A stretch of DNA of 64,000 nt from Amnibacterium kyonggiense (GCF_004364555.1 NZ_SOAM01000003.1:558001-622000); one strand, 5' to 3'. Shown: positions 40,449 to 50,133, counted from the first letter of the stretch. Numbers and translations are program-made. The notes: a model not told the origin generated them from the letters alone.

Positions 40449-41366
40449 TCATCCGGCGGGCACCTCCGCGAAGGCCCGGACGGGGAAGGTGCCGAAGCCC
40501 TCGACGGCCGGCGGGGCCGCCGTGAAGCGCGCGCCGCGCGGCGGCAGGTCGCCGAGGCCCGTCAGGTGCTCCACGACGTGGACGCCGGCCCCGAGCAGCA
40601 GGGTGTGGGCGGGCCGCTCGCCGCCCGACTCGACGTCGTCGATGTTGAGGGAGTCGATGCCGACGAGCGCGACGCCCTGCTCGATCAGGTGCCGCGCCCC
40701 GTCCTCGGTGAGGAACGGTGCGCCGCGGCCGTACTCCGGCGTCCCGAAGTGCCGGTCCCACCCGGTGTGGAGAAGGACCGCGGCACCACGGACGCCGCGA
40801 TCGGCCACCGCTGCGGCGCCGATCCCCCGCTCGTTCGGGCTCCACGCGTCGGTGAGGTGGAACACCTCCGCCGGCAGCCCGACCAGCGTCTCGAGCCGGA
40901 GCCCCGCGAGGTCGGCCCCGTCCGCGTACCGGTGGTACGGCGAGTCGAGGTAGGTGCCGGTGTTGCCGATGAGCTCGATCACGTCCATCGCGAACTCGGT
41001 GCCCGGCGCGTACCGTTCGCGCGACGCCTCGCGCGTGAGGTGGGGCCGGATCACGGGAGCGGGCAGACCCGGGTAGGTGACGAGGCCCGCGCGGATCCGG
41101 TGGCTCAGGTCCACCACGCGGGCCGCGCGTCCGGAGGCCGGCACGTCCACGCCCCGGCTGCCGCGGTGCGGCTCCTCCACGATCCGCAGGTCGGTGAGGC
41201 GGACGTCGCGGACGAGCGCGAGCCCCAGGTGCGCGACGAGCAGGCGGCCTATCGCGTGCTCGTCGAGGTCGGCGGACGGGAGGTCGAGCCGGAAGCCGTG
41301 CCCGTCGAGGCCGCCCCCGTTCGCGAACCCGATGGAGAAGTCGAACTGCGCACGGTGCTCGGTCAC
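40449..41366 (-). CDS. Cyclase-family (kynurenine-formamidase-like) protein with extra N-terminal domain
   Basis: 305 residues. Residues 86-300 match the cyclase family (VVDLSHRIRAGLVTYPG, LLHTGWDRHFGTPEY, GVALVGIDSLNIDD). In place of the metal motif HxGTHxDxPxH stands NTGTYLDSPYH, so two of the three usual ligands are Asn and Tyr. Residues 1-85 (FDFSIGFANGGGLDGHGF, EHAIGRLLVAHLGLAL) form a separate domain I do not recognise. Start GTG 41366, 6 nt after TAGGCT, so probably leaderless. Function unknown; a hydrolase or a non-metal role are both open. Confidence 0.8.
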   Translation of the reverse strand: MTEHRAQFDFSIGFANGGGLDGHGFRLDLPSADLDEHAIGRLLVAHLGLALVRDVRLTDLRIVEEPHRGSRGVDVPASGRAARVVDLSHRIRAGLVTYPGLPAPVIRPHLTREASRERYAPGTEFAMDVIELIGNTGTYLDSPYHRYADGADLAGLRLETLVGLPAEVFHLTDAWSPNERGIGAAAVADRGVRGAAVLLHTGWDRHFGTPEYGRGAPFLTEDGARHLIEQGVALVGIDSLNIDDVESGGERPAHTLLLGAGVHVVEHLTGLGDLPPRGARFTAAPPAVEGFGTFPVRAFAEVPAG

Positions 41367-41372
41367 CCCGGA

Positions 41373-41378
41373 AGCCTA
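41373..41378 (-). promoter_or_regulatory. -10-like box (TAGGCT) of the cyclase-family gene
   Basis: TAGGCT on the minus strand ends 6 nt before the GTG at 41366, close behind the hairpin at 41403-41452. Confidence 0.5.
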
Positions 41379-41402
41379 GGGACGAGCGCATCACCGTCCG
41401 AA

Positions 41403-41452
41403 GGTTCGCGGATACGGAGATCCGGTCCACCGGATCTCCGTATCCGTGAACC
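41403..41452. terminator. Stem-loop with the recurrent arm, after the LLM-class gene
   Basis: A 23-bp stem (41403-41425 with 41430-41452, one G-U) and loop TCCA. Its right arm includes GATCTCCGTATCCGTGAAC (41433-41451), which is identical to the arm at 63812-63830. Confidence 0.85.
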
Positions 41453-41455
41453 CGA

Positions 41456-42835
41456 TCAGCGCTGGAGGGCGGCGCCGAAGTGGTTCGACAGGTGCGGGCC
41501 CGTGCCGATGAGCTGCTCGCGGAGCGTGCCGGTGGAGGGCTCCTCAGGCAGACGGCCGCGGCGGCGGAGCTCGGGGACGACCCAGTGCGCGAAGTCCTCG
41601 AGGTCCGTGGGCGCGAAGATCGGCTCGAGCAGGAACCCGTCGAGGTCGGTCTCGTCCATCAGGCGCTCGAGCTCGTCGGCGACCTCCGTCACCGAGCCCG
41701 TCACCTGGAAGCCGCGGGTACCGCGGCCCTTCAGCTGGTCGAGGATCTGCCGGACGGTCGGCGCGGGGCTGCCGTCCTTCGGGAGGAACCGGTCGATGTT
41801 GCTCTGCCCCAGCTGCCCGACCTTGCCGTCGGCCACGATCTGCTCGAGCGACCGGTCCGGGTCGAGCGACAGCAGGTCGATGCCGGTGTTGCCGGAGTAG
41901 AGGACGTTCACGACCTCGTCGGTCTGCAGGGCGTCGAACTCCGCCCGCTGCGCCACGGCCGCCTCGTGCGTCTCCCCCACAGTCACGGTGACGCCGACCA
42001 TGATCCGGATCGAGTCGGGGTCGCGGCCCTCCTCGGCGGCGCGGGCGCGGATGTCCGCCACGTTCGCCTTCGTCGCGGCGACGGTCGTGCCCTGGACGAA
42101 GACGCACTCCGCGTTGTGCGCCGCGTAGGCGCGGCCGCGGGCGGAGGTGCCCGCCTGGAACAGCACGGGCGTGCGCTGCGGGGACGGGACGGTCGCGTAC
42201 CAGCCGCCGGAGCGGTAGTACTCCCCCGCGTACTCGATCTCGTGCACCTTGTCGGGGTCCGCGTACCGGACGGCCTCGCGGTCCTCCTCCACGGCCCCGT
42301 CGTCCCACGCGGTCTGCCAGAACCGCAGCGCGAGCTCGAGGTACTCGTCCGCCTGGTCGTAGCGGTCGTCGTGCTTGCGCATCTCGTCGTGGCCGAACAG
42401 CCGCGCGATCGTGTCCTGGGAGGAGCCGGTGACGATGTTCCAGCCGATCCGGCCGCCGGTGAGGTGGTCGAGGGTGGAGAAGGTGCGCGCGGTCTGCACC
42501 GGGTGGTCGAGCCCGGTGCCGGAGGTGAACACGAAGCCGAGCCGCTTCGTCTCGTACGCGAGCACGGGGATGAGGTAGCTCGGGTCGATGCCCGGGAAGT
42601 TGATGCCGCCGGTCACGGACAGCGGGTGGAGGCGCCCCTGCACGGTCGGGTACCCGTAGCCGCCCGCGAAGAAGAGGAAGTCGAACCCGGCGTCGTCGAG
42701 GAGCTTCGCGACCTCCACCCAGTACGTCGGGTCCGTGTACTCGATCGACCGGCTCCGCGGGTGCGGCCAGCTGAGCGTGCCGCCCACCTGCACCGCCGCC
42801 ACCTCGAACACCCCGAGTCGCATGCGCTTGACCAT
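41456..42835 (-). CDS. LLM-class flavin-dependent monooxygenase (NtaA/DmoA group)
   Basis: 459 residues, TIM-barrel luciferase-like enzyme of the NtaA/SnaA/DszA group: RSRSIEYTDPTYWVEVAKLL, ARTFSTLDHLTGGRIGWNIV, the FMN-site VFQAGTS-like stretch TPVLFQAGTSARGRAYAA, HAECVFVQG. Such enzymes oxidise chelators, sulfonates or sulfides with reduced FMN from a separate reductase, which is not in view. ATG 42835 has GAGGAGGAA upstream. Single gene; substrate unknown. Confidence 0.9.
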   Translation of the reverse strand: MVKRMRLGVFEVAAVQVGGTLSWPHPRSRSIEYTDPTYWVEVAKLLDDAGFDFLFFAGGYGYPTVQGRLHPLSVTGGINFPGIDPSYLIPVLAYETKRLGFVFTSGTGLDHPVQTARTFSTLDHLTGGRIGWNIVTGSSQDTIARLFGHDEMRKHDDRYDQADEYLELALRFWQTAWDDGAVEEDREAVRYADPDKVHEIEYAGEYYRSGGWYATVPSPQRTPVLFQAGTSARGRAYAAHNAECVFVQGTTVAATKANVADIRARAAEEGRDPDSIRIMVGVTVTVGETHEAAVAQRAEFDALQTDEVVNVLYSGNTGIDLLSLDPDRSLEQIVADGKVGQLGQSNIDRFLPKDGSPAPTVRQILDQLKGRGTRGFQVTGSVTEVADELERLMDETDLDGFLLEPIFAPTDLEDFAHWVVPELRRRGRLPEEPSTGTLREQLIGTGPHLSNHFGAALQR

Positions 42836-42918
42836 CGTTCCTCCTCACTTCGTCCACGGACGGTCCCGGGGCCCGATCCGCTCGTACCTCGACCGACGGG
42901 TCGGGCGGAGCGGTCGGG

Positions 42919-43770
42919 TCAGCTCGAGACCGGAGTCAGTCCGGCCGCGATGCGGTCGGCCATCGCCGTCCGCGCCGCGGCCGCATCCACGTCGATCGCG
43001 ATCCGCACGGTGCCCGGACCGTCGACGATGCGGACGGCGCCCGAGTCCGCCACCTCGACCGCGACCGGCGGCGTGAACGCGAACAGGTCGGGCTGCAGCA
43101 GCGCGAGCGCGGTCAGCGGGTCGTGCGGGACCTCGACGTCCTCGTCCCAGCGGGCCATCCACGCCCGCATCTCACGGGCGATGACGGCGCCCAGCTCCCC
43201 GCACGCGGCGAAGCGCCCGATCTCCGGATCCGCGAACGTCACCCGCCGGGTGACGTCCACGCCGACGACCGTGATCGGCAGGCCGGAGCCGAGGACGCGT
43301 CGCGCGGCGACCACGTCCGACGCGATGTTGTGCTCCGCCGCGTCCGGGTCCGCCCAGTCGCCGCCCATGACCGTGATGCCGGCGGGCTCGAGCCCCGCCC
43401 CCAGGGCCACGGCGACCGTGGTGAGTGGCGCGATGGCGAGCAGGTCGGCGCCGGCCCCGCGGTCGAGGAGCAGCTGCGCGCCCGTCGTCGTCGCGTCCTC
43501 GGCGGGCAGGTCGCCGTACGCGACGCCCTCGATGCCGGCCCACCACACGTCCCTGCCCGACAGCGGCGTCGGCTCGCCCGGCGCCACCAGCACGTCGCGG
43601 CCGGTCAGCACCGCCATCCGCCGCACGATGCGCGCACGGAGGTCGACGTCGCCGTACGTGGTGCTGACGCCGAGCAGCTCGACCTCCGGGGAGCCCCAGA
43701 GCAGGGCGAGGGCGAGCTCGTCGTCGACGTCGGAGCCGAGGTCGGTGTCGAGGAGGATCGGGAGCGGCAC
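42919..43770 (-). CDS. Nucleoside hydrolase (inosine/uridine-preferring type)
   Basis: Cleaves ribonucleosides to base and ribose. 283 residues. Calcium-binding N-terminal motif DTDLGSDVDDE (8-18), IAPLTTVAVAL, ITVMGGDWA, EHNIASDVVAARRVL and HDPLTALALLQPD with the active-site histidine. It follows the permease gene by 6 nt and is the last gene of an importer operon, so imported nucleosides are its probable substrate. GTG 43770 start. Confidence 0.93.
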   Translation of the reverse strand: MPLPILLDTDLGSDVDDELALALLWGSPEVELLGVSTTYGDVDLRARIVRRMAVLTGRDVLVAPGEPTPLSGRDVWWAGIEGVAYGDLPAEDATTTGAQLLLDRGAGADLLAIAPLTTVAVALGAGLEPAGITVMGGDWADPDAAEHNIASDVVAARRVLGSGLPITVVGVDVTRRVTFADPEIGRFAACGELGAVIAREMRAWMARWDEDVEVPHDPLTALALLQPDLFAFTPPVAVEVADSGAVRIVDGPGTVRIAIDVDAAAARTAMADRIAAGLTPVSS

Positions 43771-43776
43771 CGGCGA

Positions 43777-44655
43777 TCAGCGACCGGTGGACTTGCCGGC
43801 GTCAGGGCCCCACTCCGACAGCACCGCGGCCTCGATGATCGCGGTGATCGTGTAGAAGACGACCGAGACGACCGTCACGAACACCGTCGACGCCCAGATG
43901 AGCTGGTAGTCGAACGCCGCCTTCGCGGTCACGACCGTGCCGCCGAGGCCCGCGCTCGTGAAGAGGTACTCGTAGAGCATCGCGCCGGTGATCGCGCCGG
44001 GTACCGCGATGCGCATCGAGGCGAAGAAGTGCGGCAGCGCCGTCGGGACGGCGACCTTGCGCAGCACCGTGAACCGGCTGCCGCCGTACACGCGCACGAG
44101 GTCGACGGACTGCTGGGAGACGGACCGGAGGCCGACCGTGATGTTCACGAGCAGCGGGAACAGCACGACGACGGTGCCGATCAGGGCCGCGGTGACGGCG
44201 CCGTTGCCGAAGATGATGTAGATGACCGGCGCCATCGCGAGCAGCGGCACCGTGCGGAGCAGCATCGCGATCGGCATGAACATGAACTCGATCGGCCGGA
44301 ACATCGTGAACAGGACCGCGATGAGCGCCGAGAGCGGGACACCGACGAGGAAGCCGATCGACGCGTCCTGCAGCGTGACGCCGAGGAGGCGGAACAGCGT
44401 GCGCTGGTGGCTCGCCGCGGTGCCGCCGTCGCCGTCCTGGGTGAAGTACTTCCAGACGTCGAGCGGGCCCTTCGTGATGAAGGACGAGATGTTCGACGTG
44501 CTGATCGCGATCTGCCACAGCACGACGAGCACGAGGAGGGACAGGAGGATCGTCCCGACCGTGACGCCGGTGCGCCGCGCCGTGTAGGCGATCGCCGCCC
44601 GGGCGGATGCGGAGACGACCGGGCCGCGCGCGGTGGTGCCTGCTGCCGTGGTCAT
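43777..44655 (-). CDS. ABC importer permease 2 (SsuC/ThiX-like)
   Basis: 292 residues, six to seven helices, with the permease loop YGGSRFTVLRKVAVPTALPHF that docks the ATPase. The start ATG 44655 overlaps the other permease stop (TGATG). Of the NitT/TauT family permeases, the family used for nitrate, sulfonates, and thiamine precursors, but here joined to nucleoside enzymes. Confidence 0.9.
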   Translation of the reverse strand: MTTAAGTTARGPVVSASARAAIAYTARRTGVTVGTILLSLLVLVVLWQIAISTSNISSFITKGPLDVWKYFTQDGDGGTAASHQRTLFRLLGVTLQDASIGFLVGVPLSALIAVLFTMFRPIEFMFMPIAMLLRTVPLLAMAPVIYIIFGNGAVTAALIGTVVVLFPLLVNITVGLRSVSQQSVDLVRVYGGSRFTVLRKVAVPTALPHFFASMRIAVPGAITGAMLYEYLFTSAGLGGTVVTAKAAFDYQLIWASTVFVTVVSVVFYTITAIIEAAVLSEWGPDAGKSTGR

Positions 44656-45527
44656 CAGAACGCCGCCTTCCCGCGGTCGCCCGCGGCCCACGGGGTGAGC
44701 AGCCGGCCGATGCGGTCGATCAGGAAGTACGCGAGGCCCGCGATGGCGCCAGAGGTGAGGGCGAGCACCCACACGCGCGTCGCGTCGTTGTAGAACTGCG
44801 CGTTGAGCAGCAGGATCCCGATCCCGGAGTCGACGCCGACGAGGAAGTACTCGCCGAGCACCGCGCCGAGGAACGCGGCGGGCGCCGCGATCTTCAGAGC
44901 CGCGAGGAAGCTCGGCAGGGCGGCGAAGAGCCGCACCTTCCGCACCTGCGTGAAGCGGCTGCCGCCGTAGGCGCTGACGACGTCGAGCTGCGTGCGGTTC
45001 GCGGACTTCAGGCCGAGGATCGAGCCGATCACCGTCGTGAAGATGACGCTGAGCGCGGCGAGGAAGACGCTCGTCACGCGCGACCCGGCCTGCGTCATGA
45101 TCGCGACGAGCGGGCCGATCGCGGTGAGCGGGAGGCAGGAGGTGACGACCGCGAGCTGCGTCGCGAAGCCCTCCGACCGCGGGTTGAGCAGCACGATCAG
45201 GGCGAGCACGATCGCGATCGCGTTGCCGATCAGGTACCCCTCGCCGGCGGCGAGGCTCGTCGCGCCGATCGCCTGCCAGTAGGAGGAGTCGCCGAACGCC
45301 TTGCCGAACAGCAGGATCACCTCGAGCGGCGTCGGGATCGCGCCGCTCCGGCCGAGGCTCGTCACCGACAGGATCCACCACACGAGCACGATGAGCACGA
45401 CGCCCATCACGCCGCCGACCCAGGCGGGCGTCGCCGCGAGCCGCCGGCCGAGGCCGCGCGACGGCCGCGCCCCGGGGACGCCGCCGTCGACGACGATGCT
45501 GTTGGCGGCCTCCGCGAGCTCAGTCAT
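44655..45527 (-). CDS. ABC importer permease 1 (SsuC/ThiX-like)
   Basis: 290 residues, about six helices. EAA-type loop [21 protein letters not shown] matches that of the second permease, so the pair forms the membrane dimer. ATG 45527 overlaps the ATPase stop by 8 nt. The long frames found downstream in the same strand are fusions across overlaps and not genes. Confidence 0.9.
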   Translation of the reverse strand: MTELAEAANSIVVDGGVPGARPSRGLGRRLAATPAWVGGVMGVVLIVLVWWILSVTSLGRSGAIPTPLEVILLFGKAFGDSSYWQAIGATSLAAGEGYLIGNAIAIVLALIVLLNPRSEGFATQLAVVTSCLPLTAIGPLVAIMTQAGSRVTSVFLAALSVIFTTVIGSILGLKSANRTQLDVVSAYGGSRFTQVRKVRLFAALPSFLAALKIAAPAAFLGAVLGEYFLVGVDSGIGILLLNAQFYNDATRVWVLALTSGAIAGLAYFLIDRIGRLLTPWAAGDRGKAAF

Positions 45528-46353
45528 CCGCCCCGCCCCGGCCGCCGAACAGGATCTCGGAGAGCCGGTCGACGTAGGCGTGGAACTCCGGGGTGCGCAT
45601 CAGCTCGGGCACGCGCGGCCGCGGCAGGTCGATCTCGACGACCTCCGCGATGCGGCCGGGCCGGGCGCTCATGACGGCGACGACGTCGGACAGGAACACG
45701 GCCTCGCTGATGCCGTGCGTCACCATCAGCGTGGTCGCCGGGCGCTCCGTCCAGATGCGGAGCAGCTCGACGTTCATCCGCTGCCGGGTCATGTCGTCGA
45801 GGGCGCCGAACGGCTCGTCGAGCAGCATGATGCTCGGCTGCACGACGAGGCAGCGAGCGATCGAGACACGCTGCCGCATGCCGCCCGACAGCTGGGCGGG
45901 CTTCGCGTGCTCGAAGCCGCGGAGGCCGACCAGGTCGATGAGGCCGTCGACGAGCGCGTCGTCCGCCTTGATGCCCGCGACCTCGAGCGGGAGCCGGATG
46001 TTCTTCTCGACCGTGCGCCACGGGAGCAGCGCCGAGTCCTGGAACGCGATGCCGATCGAGTGGTCGCGCTGGATCTCCGCGGCCGTCCGGCCGTTCACGA
46101 GGATCGAGCCCGTCGTCGGCGACTCGAGGCCGGCGAGGATGCGGAGGATCGTCGACTTGCCGCAGCCCGACGGCCCGAGCAGCGAGAGGAACGAGTCCTT
46201 CTTCGTGCCCAGGTCGACGTCCGAGAGCGCCTGGACGGACTTCCGCCCGAGGGAGAAGGTCTTGGTGAGGCCCTGGATGTTCACCCCGGAGGCGAGCTCC
46301 GGGTTCCCGGCAGGGTCCGACGTCGCGACCGCGGTGCTCGTCACGATGCTCAT
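45520..46353 (-). CDS. ABC importer ATPase (NitT/TauT type)
   Basis: 277 residues. Walker [17 protein letters not shown]-loop [10 protein letters not shown], signature [16 protein letters not shown], Walker [14 protein letters not shown]-loop [11 protein letters not shown]. Followed by a short tail ([15 protein letters not shown]) typical of SsuB/TauB. ATG 46353 with GGAGGAGGC upstream. Couples with the two permeases next to it. Confidence 0.95.
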   Translation of the reverse strand: MSIVTSTAVATSDPAGNPELASGVNIQGLTKTFSLGRKSVQALSDVDLGTKKDSFLSLLGPSGCGKSTILRILAGLESPTTGSILVNGRTAAEIQRDHSIGIAFQDSALLPWRTVEKNIRLPLEVAGIKADDALVDGLIDLVGLRGFEHAKPAQLSGGMRQRVSIARCLVVQPSIMLLDEPFGALDDMTRQRMNVELLRIWTERPATTLMVTHGISEAVFLSDVVAVMSARPGRIAEVVEIDLPRPRVPELMRTPEFHAYVDRLSEILFGGRGGADD

Positions 46354-46388
46354 TCTGAAGCCTCCTCCCTCGCGCCGGTCGGTCCCGC

Positions 46389-47531
46389 TCAGCTCGCGCT
46401 GGGGCTCGGGATCGTGAACGTGGTCTTGAGGTCCGGGTTCTCCTTGTAGACCTCGTCGAGCAGGCTCAGGTCGAAGAGCTTGTCCGCGGTGATGTCGTAG
46501 CCCATCGCGGCGAGGGACTTGATGTTCTCGTCGATGAGCGCCTGCGTCATCGTGAACAGGCCGTTCGTGTTGACGTCGGCGGTGAGGATGAGGCCGTTCT
46601 GCGCCTCCGCCTCCAGCGTCTGCTCCTTGACGTCGAGGTCCTTGCCGAAGTTCGCGCCCTTGCCGTACTTGTTGGCAGCGAGCTCCGCGGACTTCGCCGG
46701 GTCCTTGACCGCGTCGGTCCAGCCCTGGATCTCGGCCTTGAGGAAGGCCTTCAGCAGCGGGCGCTTGCTGTCGATCGTGTCCTGGAGCACCGTGAACGTC
46801 TCCGCGACGAACGGCAGCCCGTTGTCCGCGAAGCCGAGCACGACGGGCTTGTGTCCCTCCGCCGCAGCGAGGATCGGCTCGTTCGTGATGTAGGACATGT
46901 GCGCGTCGTACTTGCCGGAGACGAGCGGGGCGATGTCGAAGCCGGTCGTGACGATGGTCACGTCGCTCTTCGCGATGCCGTTCGCCTTCAGGAACCCGTC
47001 GATGATCGTCTGGTTCGCGCCGGCCTGGACGCCGAGCTTCTTGCCCTTCAGGTCCGCGACCGTCCGGATCGGCGTGCCGTCCTCGAGCGACATGAGGCAG
47101 AACGGGTTCTTCTGGTAGGTCGTGCCGATGACCTTGAGGGGCGCGCCCTTGATGATCGAGGGGGCGGTGGCGATCGGCGCCGACAGGCCGACGAGCGCCT
47201 TGCCGGAGATGATGATCTCCTCCGCCGTCGTGCTGCCGGAGCCGCCGGCGAGGAGGTCGACCTTGTCGAAGCCGGCCTTCTCGTAGTAGCCGTTCTCGGT
47301 CGCGAAGAACTCGCCCGCGAACTCGATGTTCTTGATCCAGGAGAGCTGGATGGCGATGGTGCCGTAGTTCGCCGCCGCACCGCTCGAGGAGCTGCCGGAG
47401 GCGCCGGTCGACGAGTCGCCGCCGGAGCAGGCGGCGAGGAGGGCGGTCGTGCCCACGGCGCCCGCCGCGACCCCGCCGAAGCGGAGGAAGGCGCGGCGGT
47501 CGAAGGCGGCGGGGATGGTGGAGTTCGGCAT
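46389..47531 (-). CDS. NMT1/THI5-like substrate-binding lipoprotein with Tat signal
   Basis: 380 residues. N-terminus has a Tat-type RRAFLRF followed by a hydrophobic stretch and lipobox LLAAC, so it is probably exported folded and lipid-anchored. The binding domain is NMT1-like: [57 protein letters not shown]1-type proteins commonly bind thiamine pyrimidine or other heterocycles; with nucleoside phosphorylase, deaminase and hydrolase around it, a nucleoside or base is a reasonable but unproved ligand. ATG 47531. Confidence 0.9.
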   Translation of the reverse strand: MPNSTIPAAFDRRAFLRFGGVAAGAVGTTALLAACSGGDSSTGASGSSSSGAAANYGTIAIQLSWIKNIEFAGEFFATENGYYEKAGFDKVDLLAGGSGSTTAEEIIISGKALVGLSAPIATAPSIIKGAPLKVIGTTYQKNPFCLMSLEDGTPIRTVADLKGKKLGVQAGANQTIIDGFLKANGIAKSDVTIVTTGFDIAPLVSGKYDAHMSYITNEPILAAAEGHKPVVLGFADNGLPFVAETFTVLQDTIDSKRPLLKAFLKAEIQGWTDAVKDPAKSAELAANKYGKGANFGKDLDVKEQTLEAEAQNGLILTADVNTNGLFTMTQALIDENIKSLAAMGYDITADKLFDLSLLDEVYKENPDLKTTFTIPSPSAS

Positions 47532-47652
47532 GCGGGTCCTCGGTGTGCGGGGGGACGGGTGCTGTGTCCCGGCGACGGTATCCACGGCGGGTTTCGCCCA
47601 CGTTTCGGCGCGGTCACGATCACCGGCTCCCCGGCGGTGCGCGCCGCCGCGG

Positions 47653-48654
47653 TCACCGCGAGGGCGCTCGACCGGCGAGCAGGGAGGCCGCCGCGTGCCG
47701 CTCGCTCGGCGTCAGGAACGCGGCCTCGAGCGCGTCCGTGTCGAGCCGCGCCAGCTCCTCGGCGGTGAAGCCGAGCCGCTCGCGCAGGATCCGCCGCTCC
47801 GCGGAGAGCGGCGAACCGGTCTGGACCGGGTTGTCGTCGCCGAGCACGAGGCGGATGCCGGCGCCGAGGAACGTCCGCGCCGGATGGTCCTCGACGCGGG
47901 CGATCGCGCCGGTCCAGACGTTCGAGCTCGGGCAGATCTCGACGACCAGCCCCTCGTCCGCGGCGAGGGCCATCGCGCGCGGATCCTCCGCGAGGTGCGC
48001 GCCGTGCCCGATCCGGCGCACGCCGAGCTCCCGGACCGCGTCGGCGACCGCGCCCGGCCCGGCGGCCTCCGCCGCGTGGCAGGTGAGCCCGAGCCCCGCC
48101 GCGGCCGCGATCCGGAACGAGCGCGCGAACGGCGCGTGCGCCGGCCAGCGCGACTCGTCCCCGGCGAGGTCGAACCCGGTGACGCCCTCCCCCGCCGCGA
48201 CCGCGGCGGCACGGGCGACCGCCTCGTTCGTCGCCGCGTCGTGGTTCCGGAGGGCCGCGATCACGATCCCGGCGGGCATCCCGGTCGCCGCAGCGCCCTC
48301 CCGCGCGCCGGTCGCGGCGGCGCGGACGACCTCCTCGAGGCCGTGCTCGTCGGTGACGTGGGTCGCGGGACCGAAGCGCAGCTCGAGGTGCGCCTGCCCG
48401 TCCGCGGCCGCGTCCAGGACGGCCTCGTAGGCGACCCGGCGCACGGCCTCGGGATCGCGGAGCAGCGGGTAGCTCGCCGCGACGCAGGCGAGGTAGGCGG
48501 TGAGGTCGCCCGGCTGCTCGAGGCGGAGGGCGGCCGCCCAGCCGCGCGGCGGCTCGGGAGCGCCGAGTCGCCGCGCCAGCTCCGCGGCCGTACCTGGCCG
48601 CACGCGCCCCTCGAGGTGCGAGTGGAGGTCGAGACCGACCGTCGCGTCCGTCAC
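47653..48654 (-). CDS. add: Adenosine deaminase (Add-like)
   Basis: 333 residues. Metal/substrate motifs: LDLHSHLEGR (His11 and His13), HAAEAAGPGAV (catalytic Glu), RRIGHGAHLAED, VEICPSSNVWTG and LGDDNPVQTGSPL. HSHLEGR in place of HTHLDGS and the RLVLGDDNP region fit the Add/adenine deaminase superfamily, so adenosine is likely but adenine or another aminopurine cannot be excluded. The GTG start 48654 overlaps the phosphorylase stop (GTGA). Confidence 0.87.
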   Translation of the reverse strand: MTDATVGLDLHSHLEGRVRPGTAAELARRLGAPEPPRGWAAALRLEQPGDLTAYLACVAASYPLLRDPEAVRRVAYEAVLDAAADGQAHLELRFGPATHVTDEHGLEEVVRAAATGAREGAAATGMPAGIVIAALRNHDAATNEAVARAAAVAAGEGVTGFDLAGDESRWPAHAPFARSFRIAAAAGLGLTCHAAEAAGPGAVADAVRELGVRRIGHGAHLAEDPRAMALAADEGLVVEICPSSNVWTGAIARVEDHPARTFLGAGIRLVLGDDNPVQTGSPLSAERRILRERLGFTAEELARLDTDALEAAFLTPSERHAAASLLAGRAPSR

Positions 48655-49427
48655 GCCGGGTCGCCCAGACCGAGCGCGACCGCCGTCTCGAGGGCCGCCT
48701 CGATGCTCGCGGTCCAGCCGGCGCGCAGTGCGTCCTTCGTCCCGGAGTAGAGGCTCGCGCCGTCGACGAGGTTGCTCGAGCAGGCGCAGATCATTCCGGC
48801 GCGCACGCCGCGGAGGCGGGCGACGACGTAGAGCGCGCTCGACTCCATCTCGATGTTGAGGATGCCCTCCCGGCGGAGGCGTTCGATCCACTCCGGCCCC
48901 TCCGCGTAGAACGCGTCGTCGCTCGCGTTGAGGCCGTTGAAGGCGCGGACCCCCTCGCGCTCCGCGATGCGGGCCGCCTGGCGCTCGAGCTCGATCGTGA
49001 TCGGCAGGTCGGGCACCGCGGGGTAGCCCGGGTGGACGTACGCCGCCGTCGTCCCGTCGTTCCGGAGCGTCCCCTCGCTGACGAGCAGGTCGCCGGGACG
49101 CACCCCGGGCTGCACGGCGGCAGAGCTGCCGACGCGGATCATGCTCGTCACACCGACCCGGATCAGCTCCTCGGCGGCGATCGCGGTGCTCGGGCAGCCC
49201 ATCCCGGTCGAGGTCGCGGTGATCCGGACGCCCTTGTAGGTCCCCACGACCGTGCGGTGCTCGCGCTGGTGCGCGACCTCCTCCACGTCCGTGAGCAGGT
49301 CCGCGATCATCGCGACGCGGAACGGGTCGCCCGGCAGCAGCGCCACGGAGCTCACCTCGCCCGGGGCGACCCCGATGTGGTACTGCCGCTCGCCCTGCCC
49401 GACGCTGCTCTTGTCGACCGTGCTCAT
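48651..49427 (-). CDS. Nucleoside phosphorylase (PNP/uridine phosphorylase family)
   Basis: 258 residues, PNP_UDP_1 fold: ALLPGDPFRVAMIADLL (phosphate site), GMGCPSTAIAAEELIRVG, RVGSSAAVQPGV and ILNIEMESSALYVVARL with the conserved Met-Glu pair. The uridine-phosphorylase-like MES motif is clear, though purine specificity is not excluded. First gene of the phosphorylase-deaminase pair; ATG 49427 follows GGGAGGAC. Divergent from the HAD gene (40-nt gap). Confidence 0.88.
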   Translation of the reverse strand: MSTVDKSSVGQGERQYHIGVAPGEVSSVALLPGDPFRVAMIADLLTDVEEVAHQREHRTVVGTYKGVRITATSTGMGCPSTAIAAEELIRVGVTSMIRVGSSAAVQPGVRPGDLLVSEGTLRNDGTTAAYVHPGYPAVPDLPITIELERQAARIAEREGVRAFNGLNASDDAFYAEGPEWIERLRREGILNIEMESSALYVVARLRGVRAGMICACSSNLVDGASLYSGTKDALRAGWTASIEAALETAVALGLGDPA

Positions 49428-49454
49428 GCCGTCCTCCCTGCCGTGGTGCGCGGG

Positions 49455-49460
49455 TAGCGT
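49455..49460 (+). promoter_or_regulatory. -10-like box (TAGCGT) of the HAD gene
   Basis: TAGCGT ends 7 nt before the GTG at 49468. No ribosome site. Likely leaderless. Confidence 0.45.
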
Positions 49461-49467
49461 ACGGACG

Positions 49468-50133
49468 GTGCGTTCCGATCCTGTTTCGTCGATCGAGCGC
49501 ATCGTGGTCCTCGACCTCGACGGGACGGTGGCGGTCGGCGACGACCCCGTCCTCGTCTACTTCCGCGGCGTCGCGGGCGGCGACGCCGACGAGGCGTTCG
49601 CCCGCTGGGTCGAGACCGGCGAGGGGCATCGCGACGGCTACGCGCTGGTCGCCGACTGGGCCGCGTCGCACCGGGTGGCGGAGCACGTCCGGGCCGCTGC
49701 GTACGCGGCGAGCCGAGCGGCCCTGCACAGCGGGGAGGCGGCCGTCGCCGCGCCGGCGGGGCTCGCCGACCTGCTGCGCGACCGGCCGCGCGGCGTGCGC
49801 TGCGTGCTCGTGACGAACGCTCCCGTCGACGGGATCGAACCGCTGCTCGAGCGGCTCGGCGTCGCCGGCCTGCTCGACGCGGTGGAGGGCGACGCGGGCA
49901 AGCCCGCCGGCATGCCCGCGGTGCTCGAGCGGCTCCTCGGCGAGGCGGGCCTCCCGGCGGACCGGCTGCTGTCCGTGGGCGACGTCTGGCGCAACGACCT
50001 CGAGCCCGCCGCGGCGATCGGCGCGGCGACGGCGTTCATCGACCGGTTCGACCGCGGCGAGGGCTCGCCGACGTTCCGCGCGCGGACCCTGGAGGCGCTG
50101 ATGCCCGACGTCGAGCGGTGGTGGAGCGCGTGA
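49468..50133 (+). CDS. HAD-superfamily phosphatase
   Basis: 221 residues. HAD motif I VLDLDGTVAVG (about 12-22), motif II LVTNAPVDG, motif III GKPAGMPAVLERL, motif IV GDVWRNDLEPAAAIG. The cap inserted after motif I is helical (subclass C1-like). Substrate unknown; the neighbouring nucleoside genes make a nucleotide or sugar phosphate plausible. Start GTG 49468. It overlaps the tiny membrane-peptide gene as GTGA. Confidence 0.85.
   Translation: MRSDPVSSIERIVVLDLDGTVAVGDDPVLVYFRGVAGGDADEAFARWVETGEGHRDGYALVADWAASHRVAEHVRAAAYAASRAALHSGEAAVAAPAGLADLLRDRPRGVRCVLVTNAPVDGIEPLLERLGVAGLLDAVEGDAGKPAGMPAVLERLLGEAGLPADRLLSVGDVWRNDLEPAAAIGAATAFIDRFDRGEGSPTFRARTLEALMPDVERWWSA

Noticed and set aside
45520-47601. 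A 693-codon fusion of the ABC ATPase with the binding protein
   Set aside because: The upstream part is the binding protein gene in a wrong frame; ATG 46353 has a strong GGAGGAGG site.
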